A stretch of 10,137 nt of DNA from Sulfolobaceae archaeon (GTDB taxonomy: Archaea > Thermoproteota > Thermoprotei_A > Sulfolobales > Sulfolobaceae). The position numbers and the translations under genes are program-made. Under the pieces are notes generated by a model that ran no database searches, was not told where the DNA came from, and saw only the letters and a program-made list of their open reading frames with translations. Below, piece by piece: positions 4,964 to 10,137 of this stretch. The stretch is from positions 1-10,137 of the forward strand of contig JAPYVG010000056.1 of assembly GCA_028277025.1 (NCBI GenBank), written 5' to 3'. Position 1 is the stretch's first letter. Every line of letters begins with the position of its first letter.

Positions 4964-5773
4964 TCATGCATGAATTTTAGCCACTCTTTTGCTCAATAAC
5001 TGAGTTTTAGTTACTTTAAAATACATAGTGTAATAGTAACCGGCTACAATTTTTTCAATCTTCAGCAAATCAACTTCGTCATTTACATATCCTCCTAATT
5101 CTAAATTAGCCTTACCTTTCCATATTTCTCCTAGTATACTCTCATCTCTAATTCTACTTACTATTTCATATAAATCCTCTTCTCCATCCCCTCTACTTGC
5201 AAATCTTCTAATGTTTAAAAACGGTCCAAAATTTCTTACTGGAATAGAATCTGTCTTATCTTCAAGCTCGACTTGTAATCTAAACATTATTCCTCCTCCC
5301 CTTACTACGTACCCTCCTAATTTTAATCCAGCTTCTGGCTTATTGTATTTCGGAAGTAAGGGATGAAATTTCGTCATGGCTATTTTTGCTATCTTTTTAG
5401 GGTAACCGTCCAGCCATCCCCTTACTAATGCCCAATCCTTATCTACCCACATAAAGGGGTAGTAAAGATAGTTTTTTCCTTCAAAATTCACCTTTAATCC
5501 TATAGCTCCTTCCATATATTGGACTAAATCCGGATCTTGATACATGTAATCCCAACTGCTATCTGACATTGATATGAACTCCGCTATGTAAACCCAGCCT
5601 TCACCATCAGTCGTAAGGAAATTGGGAAGCACATTATTAGCGGATTCTTTAGTAAATTTCACATGAGCTGCAATGTAGGTTACTCCGTAATGCCACGGTG
5701 GAGGAAATACTATTTGGGATTTTCCGCTCTTAGTTGGAGGTAATGTGAATTCGTTATTTGAATTTTGGAGCAT
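4964..5773 (-). CDS. Acetoacetate-decarboxylase-like enzyme (ADC superfamily, Schiff-base lysine)
   Basis: 269 residues, a usual length for the ADC fold. The diagnostic lysine pair is present in [13 protein letters not shown] (P125-K126-K127), which corresponds to the EfPKKI loop of clostridial acetoacetate decarboxylase. There one lysine forms the Schiff base and its neighbour lowers the pKa. Upstream, [11 protein letters not shown] (E88) and [16 protein letters not shown] match the conserved glutamate and Y-P-x-M-x-V-D-x-D-x-A strand. ADC-fold proteins decarboxylate beta-keto acids, but relatives use the same lysine for aldol or dehydration chemistry, so the substrate is open. It lies 151 nt downstream of catechol 2,3-dioxygenase on the same strand, with its own promoter. 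A role in the lower catechol pathway, for example on a 4-oxalocrotonate-type keto acid, is plausible but inferred. The protein looks cytoplasmic. Confidence 0.82.
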   Translation of the reverse strand: MLQNSNNEFTLPPTKSGKSQIVFPPPWHYGVTYIAAHVKFTKESANNVLPNFLTTDGEGWVYIAEFISMSDSSWDYMYQDPDLVQYMEGAIGLKVNFEGKNYLYYPFMWVDKDWALVRGWLDGYPKKIAKIAMTKFHPLLPKYNKPEAGLKLGGYVVRGGGIMFRLQVELEDKTDSIPVRNFGPFLNIRRFASRGDGEEDLYEIVSRIRDESILGEIWKGKANLELGGYVNDEVDLLKIEKIVAGYYYTMYFKVTKTQLLSKRVAKIHA

Positions 5774-5785
5774 ATAGTTACATTC

Positions 5786-5821
5786 ATGAAATTATAAATA
5801 AGCATTTCATCAAACATGTTT
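5786..5821 (-). promoter_or_regulatory. Promoter of the decarboxylase-like gene with candidate operators
   Basis: On the minus strand the TATA element ATTTATAA (5792-5799) is centred about 23 nt before ATG 5773. It is flanked by the inverted repeat ATGAAAT/ATTTCAT (5786-5792 and 5804-5810). A 10-bp palindrome AAACATGTTT (5812-5821) sits about 21 bp upstream of the TATA centre, and its core recurs at the other genes of the cluster. Confidence 0.5.
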
Positions 5822-5857
5822 AATGTTTTGTCTATTCTTGAGGTTATTTAAAAATAA

Positions 5858-5901
5858 AATATATTTAATATATCTTAATCTAGAATAATATATTTAATAT
5901 A
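5858..5901. repeat. 15-bp direct repeat between the dioxygenase and decarboxylase-like genes
   Basis: AATATATTTAATATA occurs exactly at 5858-5872 and 5887-5901, 29 bp apart (near three helical turns), in the 151-nt spacer. It could be a regulator site or merely low-complexity AT sequence. Confidence 0.55.
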
Positions 5902-5924
5902 GAATAAAAAGAACTAAAAACTTA

Positions 5925-6932
5925 TTAAATTTTAGCACCCAATTTTTGTCTAACTATTTCCTTTAATTCATCACTGATTTTAGTTGGTGGTAACGGGCTA
6001 CCATGCCAGAAAGCTTCTTTGACATGACCCCAATAGAATAACCATCTATTCTCATCTTCTTTCGTATCCCATGTCACTGGTTCCCAATCTGGTACAGTAT
6101 TTATATAACCTCCATGTAATAATTCGATTACATTTCCACCAGGTTCTTTAACGTAAAGTGAATGGCTATCAGTTATACCATGTCTTAGAGGTCCTCCAAC
6201 TATTTCTAAGCCATAATCTGTGTAAAAGTCAGCAGCCCTAAGTAAATCGTCTGCGTAGTCTACATTATATGTAACGTGATTTAATCTAGCTGGAATTCCA
6301 GAAGGATCTAAACCAATTGCTAAGTCATGTGCTGTACCGTTAACTGCCATCCAGTAAGCTAATATATGATCTCCTTCCTTCAGAATCTCATTAACCTTAA
6401 ATGTAAGCTTCTTCAAGAGTTCTACAGTTTTTGATAAAGCCTGATCATTGTATGCAAAGAGAAATATATGCGATAAATCTTTAGCTTGAACTCCTTTAGT
6501 AGGCTTCTTCATTGGTCTAGCCCTGTAACCAGATCTCAAATCTCCTGTAGCTCTCCACGTCTTCATTTCCCATACTATTTTACCTATTTGACCACTAGGC
6601 AAAATGAACTTGTAACCTTTTCCAACACCCATTTCTGGCTCTCCATTATCCCAACCTAAACCTAATCCATACGAATCTATTATTCTAACAGCGTCAATTA
6701 AATCTTGTTCACTATAAGCTCTCCAAACTATTTCCCTAACTCCTGCCGTATCGGCTTCAGTAACCTTCAGACTATAAGTATACCAATCCTCCCATCCCCT
6801 TAAATATACCGACCTACCTTTTCTTCCAACTTCATGAAGGCCAAGAATTTCCTTAAAGAACCATAGCGTATCATCTATTTTAGGACTTAATATTTCAACA
6901 CTTACTAATTGAGAAAGTATTTTATTTACCAT
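5925..6932 (-). CDS. Catechol 2,3-dioxygenase (extradiol, vicinal oxygen chelate fold)
   Basis: 335 residues with two tandem VOC modules, about 10-125 and 150-275. The C-terminal module holds the Fe(II) facial triad: H155 in KDLSHIFLFAY, H219 in ARLNHVTYNVD and E270 in GGNVIELLHGG. Second-sphere residues of type I extradiol enzymes are also visible: H202 (TAHDLAIG), H251 (LRHGITDSHS) and Y260 (SLYVKEPGGN). It should cleave catechol with O2 next to the hydroxyls to give yellow 2-hydroxymuconate semialdehyde in the cytoplasm. Start: ATG 6932 is preceded by GAGGG at 9-nt spacing on the minus strand. It is the first gene before the decarboxylase-like gene and diverges from the dehydrogenase at 7394, consistent with a meta-cleavage cluster. 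A long C-terminal tail rich in W and P (VPDWEPVTWDT...) extends past the core. The substituted catechols it accepts cannot be deduced. Confidence 0.9.
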   Translation of the reverse strand: MVNKILSQLVSVEILSPKIDDTLWFFKEILGLHEVGRKGRSVYLRGWEDWYTYSLKVTEADTAGVREIVWRAYSEQDLIDAVRIIDSYGLGLGWDNGEPEMGVGKGYKFILPSGQIGKIVWEMKTWRATGDLRSGYRARPMKKPTKGVQAKDLSHIFLFAYNDQALSKTVELLKKLTFKVNEILKEGDHILAYWMAVNGTAHDLAIGLDPSGIPARLNHVTYNVDYADDLLRAADFYTDYGLEIVGGPLRHGITDSHSLYVKEPGGNVIELLHGGYINTVPDWEPVTWDTKEDENRWLFYWGHVKEAFWHGSPLPPTKISDELKEIVRQKLGAKI

Positions 6933-7384
6933 TTAACATTACCCTCATAATTTTTGTTAGTAATTATTAAAAAGCCCTTTTCGAACAAGTTTTATGTTTT
7001 ATTAATAATTACCCCTTATTGGTTAAAAACTATGGGCGTTATAAATAAACTAAGCATATCGAGATGAATTAGTGAAAGATATGATAAATGAGTTTAACTC
7101 TTTATTTATATTTAGCAAAAATGTTTTTGATTGTTTTACTGAATTTTTTATCGATAAAAGATAATTTGTTACACTGATGTGGACTATTTCCAAAAGGGTA
7201 TGATTATAGAGATGTGAGTACATTAAAATGAGAGCGTAGGGACAAACGGCGTTATAATCGTTAATGACAGAGGGAGTTAAAAACGTTTTTATAATAACAA
7301 GACGTGTTTACTTATTTATTTAGTTAGATTTCTTCTAACATGTTTCAGTGAAAAATATATATGGCGTACAATTTTTAAATTATC
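6933..7384. promoter_or_regulatory. 452-nt divergent regulatory region between the dioxygenase and the dehydrogenase
   Basis: No gene is evident. Toward the dioxygenase: SD-like GAGGG near 6938-6945, a TATA-like TTTTTAAT at about 6966-6974, and AACTTGTT (minus strand, 6984-6991) upstream. An 11-bp inverted repeat GTAATTATTAA (6960-6970) / TTAATAATTAC (7002-7012) overlaps that TATA. In the middle: GGCGTTATAA twice (7035-7044 and 7248-7257) and the 12-bp palindrome AAAAACGTTTTT (7279-7290). Toward the dehydrogenase: AACATGTT (7337-7344), then TATA ATATATAT (7354-7361). Confidence 0.5.
7337..7384 (+). promoter_or_regulatory. Promoter of the aldehyde dehydrogenase
   Basis: GTGAAAAATATATAT (7349-7363) reads as a BRE plus TATA box centred about 7357. 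Initiation would fall near 7383-7388, just before ATG 7394. AACATGTTT (7337-7345) lies immediately upstream, in a position suited to an activator. Confidence 0.55.
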
Positions 7385-7393
7385 GTGGGAAAT

Positions 7394-8863
7394 ATGTTAG
7401 AAGAAGTTCAAAAAAATTACGGTAAATTGAAATTGTATATAAATGGCCAGAGAGTTGAGTCTAAGACTGAGACTTGGGGTAATGTTTATAATCCAGCTAA
7501 GGATGAGGTTATTGCTCAAGTTCCTTTTTCTACTAGGGATGAGGCTAGGGAGGCTATTCAAGTTGCGCAAGAGGCTTTTGAGAAGTGGAGGGAGTTGCCA
7601 ATTACTACCAGACTTCAGTATTTGTTTATGATTAAATTTAAGTTGGAGGAGTATTATGAGACCTTGTCTAGGATTGTTACTCAGAATCACGGTAAGACTA
7701 TTCAAGAGGCTAGAGGTGAGTTGAGGAGAACTATTGAGAGTGTTGAGAGTGCTATTTCTGTCGCTTATACTTTGGCTAAGGGTGAGCATTTAGATCAAGT
7801 TTCTCAGGATATTGATGAGGCGGTTATTAGGGAGCCCTTGGGGGTTTTCGGTATTATTACTCCCTTTAATTTTCCCGTTATGGTTCCATTCTGGTTTATT
7901 CCCTTTGCCACAGTTTTAGGGAATACTGTTGTTGTTAAGCCTTCTGAGATTACCCCGGTTGCCATGGATTATGTTGTTAGGGTTTTTGAGGAGGTTAAGC
8001 TTCCTCAAGGTGTTGTTAATGTTGTTCATGGTGCTAAGGATGTTGTTGATGAGTTTTTGTCTAATAGGTTAGTTCAAGGTGTTACCTTTGTTGGTTCTAC
8101 CAGGGTTGGTAGGTATGTTTATGAGGGTGCTGGTAAGTTTGGGAAGAGGGCTATTGTTCAGGCTGGGGCTAAGAATTTTGTTGTTGTTATGCCCGATGCT
8201 GATTTGAATAGGGCTATTCCTTCTATTGTTTCTGCCTTCTTTGGTAATGCCGGGCAGAGGTGTTTAGCTGCTGCTAATCTTGTTGTTGTTGATAATGTTT
8301 ATGATGAGGTTAAGAGGAAATTTGTTGAGGCTTCTAGGCAGTTGAGGCTTGGTTATGGTTTAGATGAGGGTGTCGATATGGGTCCTCTTGTTACTATGGA
8401 TGCTAAGAGGAGGGTTGTTGGTTATATTGAAAAGGGTGTTGGAGAGGGGGCTAAGTTGTTGTTGGATGGTAGGGGTGTTGTTGTTAGTGATTATCCTAGG
8501 GGTTATTTCTTGGGTCCTACGATTTTTGATGAGGTTACTCCAGAGATGGTTATTGCTAGGGAGGAGATTTTCGGTCCTGTTGCTTGTATTATTAGGGCTA
8601 AGAGTTTAGATGAGGCTATTGATATGATTAATAGGAGCAATTACGGTAATGCTGCATCCATATTTACTTCCAGTGGTTATTATGCTAGGAAGTTTAGGAG
8701 GGAGGTTGATGCTGGGAATATTGGTATTAATGTTGGTGTTGCCCAACCCATGGCCTTCTTCCCCTTTGGTGGTAGGAAGGAGTCTTTCTTCGGGGTTTTA
8801 CACGGGCAGATGGATAGCGTAGATTTCTTTACAGACAGAAAGGTCGTAATAGAGAGATGGTAA
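7394..8863 (+). CDS. mmsA: Methylmalonate-semialdehyde-dehydrogenase-like (CoA-acylating) aldehyde dehydrogenase
   Basis: About 489 residues from ATG 7394; GTG 7385 three codons earlier is also open, and the promoter position fits either. Numbering from the GTG: PFNFP with the oxyanion asparagine N162, VVVKPSE with K185 for the cofactor, VTFVGSTRVG as the nucleotide-binding turn, NAGQRCLAA with catalytic C293, and EEIFGPV. The general-base glutamate of hydrolytic aldehyde dehydrogenases is replaced in QAGAKNF (Q259). The GAKN and GQRC motifs are typical of methylmalonate-semialdehyde dehydrogenases, which are CoA-dependent and form acyl-CoA with NADH. In this locus it could oxidise the small aldehyde released by meta-cleavage (acetaldehyde or propanal) or the ring-cleavage semialdehyde. 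Codons are strikingly G+T-rich between about 7500 and 8640. The symbol names the family, not a proven substrate. Confidence 0.85.
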   Translation: MLEEVQKNYGKLKLYINGQRVESKTETWGNVYNPAKDEVIAQVPFSTRDEAREAIQVAQEAFEKWRELPITTRLQYLFMIKFKLEEYYETLSRIVTQNHGKTIQEARGELRRTIESVESAISVAYTLAKGEHLDQVSQDIDEAVIREPLGVFGIITPFNFPVMVPFWFIPFATVLGNTVVVKPSEITPVAMDYVVRVFEEVKLPQGVVNVVHGAKDVVDEFLSNRLVQGVTFVGSTRVGRYVYEGAGKFGKRAIVQAGAKNFVVVMPDADLNRAIPSIVSAFFGNAGQRCLAAANLVVVDNVYDEVKRKFVEASRQLRLGYGLDEGVDMGPLVTMDAKRRVVGYIEKGVGEGAKLLLDGRGVVVSDYPRGYFLGPTIFDEVTPEMVIAREEIFGPVACIIRAKSLDEAIDMINRSNYGNAASIFTSSGYYARKFRREVDAGNIGINVGVAQPMAFFPFGGRKESFFGVLHGQMDSVDFFTDRKVVIERW

Positions 8864-8868
8864 AAAAG

Positions 8869-9537
8869 TTAAACCTTCTCTTTATCGTTACTAATAACAT
8901 CGTAGAATTTTAGTTCTGAAATGTATTTCTTTAAAATTTTTGATTCGGCAGACCTTAAATGATATGTAAATGTGGATTTACTGATATTTATTAGCTTAGA
9001 TACTTGATCAGATTTTATTTTCCTCGGGAAGTCGAAATATCCGTATTTATAAGCTAAAATTAACGTTTTAAGTTCATAAGGGGTTAACTCGTCTTCGCTT
9101 ACATCTAATCGACGTGAACTTACGTAAATTAAATTCCCCTTAGATTTTAATTTCTCCTCAAGTTCATTAATGTAACTCTCATATATTAGGATTCTCCAAT
9201 ACTCCTTTCCATCATATTTAAATCCGTCCAGAATTATACCATCTAAGGAATTTATCGTATCCATTACGCTATTTCTATATCTTTTTCTAAAGTCGAAAAT
9301 TATCTTTTTCTCATCATCACTTAAGGAAAGTGAGGAATAACCAATGAAATTTTTAGTCTTTTTAATTTTATTTATTAAATCCTTATATTTTTTATCTATA
9401 AGAATAATTGATCTAATATAGTTCTTTTCAGTATTTATAGAAAAAGTTAGCGTTTTTACAACGTAATTTCCAACTAAATTCGTCCAACAATTCTCATGTT
9501 CTACTGCTAAAATCAGTTCAAGTAATTTATTTTTCAT
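8869..9537 (-). CDS. HTH_10 (Bat-type) transcriptional regulator
   Basis: 222 residues. The C-terminal 151-205 region is a clear HTH_10 domain: LTPYELKTLILAYKYGYFDF, then PRKIKSDQVSKLINISKSTF and TYHLRSAESKILKK. It contains the diagnostic GYFDFPR and S-K-S-T-x-x-x-H-L-R-x-A-E-x-K signatures of the bacterio-opsin activator (Bat) class. The N-terminal 1-140 region is an alpha/beta sensor-like domain with the motif VEHENCWTN near its start; a ligand or redox role for H14/C17 is conjecture. Its stop is only 5 nt from the end of the dehydrogenase gene, and it converges on the catabolic genes, so it is the obvious candidate regulator of this locus. Upstream lie AACTTGTT and repeated TAAGTATT elements, which suggests autoregulation. 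The DNA-binding class is secure; the target and effector are inferred. Confidence 0.85.
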   Translation of the reverse strand: MKNKLLELILAVEHENCWTNLVGNYVVKTLTFSINTEKNYIRSIILIDKKYKDLINKIKKTKNFIGYSSLSLSDDEKKIIFDFRKRYRNSVMDTINSLDGIILDGFKYDGKEYWRILIYESYINELEEKLKSKGNLIYVSSRRLDVSEDELTPYELKTLILAYKYGYFDFPRKIKSDQVSKLINISKSTFTYHLRSAESKILKKYISELKFYDVISNDKEKV

Positions 9538-9562
9538 GTTTTGTCATTTTATATTACTTTCG

Positions 9563-9651
9563 TAAGTATTTAAATTTAAGTATTTAAACTTGTTGAGCTA
9601 GTAAGTATTGATTTGGAATTATATATATGAGATTACCTTTAAGTATTTAAT
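9563..9651. promoter_or_regulatory. TAAGTATT repeat cluster upstream of the HTH_10 gene
   Basis: TAAGTATTTAAA occurs at 9563-9574 and again at 9577-9588 (14-bp period), with related TAAGTATTGA at 9602-9611 and TAAGTATTTAAT at 9640-9651. The first copy includes a TATA-like ATTTAAAT (9568-9575) about 34 nt before the regulator ATG at 9537. AACTTGTT (9587-9594) lies 19 bp further upstream. Iterated sites beside a regulator suggest an operator array. Confidence 0.5.
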
Positions 9652-10065
9652 CTTGAAACACACTATAAACCCTTACTTAACTTAATGAAGATCACTGAAA
9701 TTAATAAGGTAATCAAGCTAAAAGATAGAAGGCAAATAATCTTTTTTTATTCTTTTTCACTATAACGGATAATAATTAGATTAAATCTATTTAGATTAGA
9801 TTTATAAAGAAAAAGATAGTAAACTAAATATATTTTTAATTCTTTTTAAAAGAATATTAATAATTTATAAAACTTCTAATTTAATTTATAAAAACTATCT
9901 AATATTAAAATAATTAAGTAATCTTCAGTAGCCTAGATTTTAAACTATTCAGTGTAAGTAATGTACAACAATAGTAAAATATAAACATGAAGGTAAAAAC
10001 TTATTCATAACCAGCAGTTATGGGAATCTTAGGGAGGTAATACGAAAAACTCGGTATTAGCGAGA
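9652..10065. other. AT-rich non-coding region
   Basis: About 410 nt without a convincing gene. A 26-codon frame at 9685-9765 (MKITEINKVIKLKDRRQIIF...) follows a TATAAA-like element but is short and unrecognised. A pyrimidine tract (9741-9758) and the palindrome ATTCTTTT-T-AAAAGAAT (9839-9855) could end transcripts. TAGATT-type words cluster at 9778-9800. I see no tRNA or recognisable RNA gene. Confidence 0.4.
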
Positions 10066-10098
10066 AGTTTTTATTTTTCAACGTTGTTCTACTGAAAG
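10066..10098 (+). promoter_or_regulatory. Promoter of the gene starting at 10099
   Basis: TATA-like GTTTTTATTTTT (10068-10079) is centred about 26 nt upstream of ATG 10099, with a purine-rich GCGAGAA stretch before it that could serve as the BRE. This fits a leaderless transcript. Confidence 0.5.
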
Positions 10099-10137
10099 AT
10101 GTTGAAGGAAAAGGTTGAGTTGGCTAGGGAGAGGCTG
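10099..10137 (+). CDS. Start of an unidentified gene, cut by the window end
   Basis: ATG at 10099 opens a frame through the last base, giving 13 residues, MLKEKVELARERL. The stretch is strongly helical and charged. Its codons (GTT, TTG, GAG, AGG) match the G+T-rich style of the aldehyde dehydrogenase gene, and a properly placed TATA element precedes it, so it is probably a real gene start. Thirteen residues are too few to name a family; a helical small protein is conceivable, but nothing more can be said. Confidence 0.5.
   Translation, partial: MLKEKVELARERL

Noticed and set aside
7060..7180. ATGA- and CTGA-like words that could be C and D boxes of a guide RNA.
   Set aside because: Box spacing and terminal stems do not fit a C/D sRNA, and such words are frequent in this AT-rich sequence.
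7397..7789. A 130-codon antisense frame inside the dehydrogenase gene.
   Set aside because: Low-complexity Leu/Ser/Asn product mirroring the G+T-skewed sense codons; the sense gene is clearly real.
7443..8609. Two alternative plus-strand frames within the dehydrogenase (7443-7631 and 8364-8609).
   Set aside because: They are Leu/Arg/Val-rich shadows produced by the GTT/TTG/AGG codon bias and lie fully inside a conserved gene.
9685..9765. A 26-codon ORF beginning MKITEINKVIKLKD behind a TATAAA-like element.
   Set aside because: Ends in a low-complexity T-rich tract and has no recognisable family; more likely chance or the remnant of a start.

Overview
The window looks like chromosomal DNA of a thermoacidophilic crenarchaeon of the Sulfolobales (Saccharolobus/Sulfolobus type). 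The reasons are the AT-rich base composition, leaderless promoters with a TATA element 23-28 nt before the start codon, PaREP1-family proteins, an AbrB/PIN VapBC pair and a HTH_10 (Bat-type) regulator. The combination of catechol 2,3-dioxygenase, an acetoacetate-decarboxylase-like protein and a methylmalonate-semialdehyde-dehydrogenase-like enzyme recalls the aromatic-degradation region I know from S. solfataricus. The species call is inference. I see no rRNA, tRNA or CRISPR array.

Left part (1-4963) is accessory and partly decayed. It holds the 3' end of an unrecognised gene (1-396). Next is a minus-strand unit of a winged-HTH regulator, a YhfC/CPBP-like membrane protein with glutamate/histidine motifs, and perhaps a 37-residue ORF (472-1767). 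A decayed zinc alcohol dehydrogenase fragment follows, carrying an internal 24-bp duplication (1799-2068). A plus-strand pair comes next: a small basic protein overlapping a Pol-beta-type nucleotidyltransferase, under a promoter with a perfect 12-bp inverted repeat (2110-2942). I read this pair as a possible toxin-antitoxin-like module. Two tandem PaREP1 genes share a 93-bp near-identical block (3137-3845). A vapB gene is followed by a vapC broken by one extra A in a homopolymer (4237-4841).

Right part (4964-9537) is a compact catabolic locus. Catechol 2,3-dioxygenase and the decarboxylase-like gene lie on the minus strand. A 452-nt divergent regulatory region separates them from the aldehyde dehydrogenase on the plus strand, and the HTH_10 regulator converges on that gene from the right. 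Ring cleavage of catechol gives 2-hydroxymuconate semialdehyde. The dehydrogenase and the PKK-motif decarboxylase are plausible later steps, but which intermediates they use is not decided by sequence. An AACATGTT/AACTTGTT element occurs 17-21 bp upstream of a TATA candidate at all four genes, a candidate regulon site. The dehydrogenase gene has strongly G+T-skewed codons unlike its neighbours.

From 9538 to 10098 there is AT-rich non-coding sequence with four TAAGTATT-type repeats next to the regulator. A new gene starts at 10099 and leaves the window.
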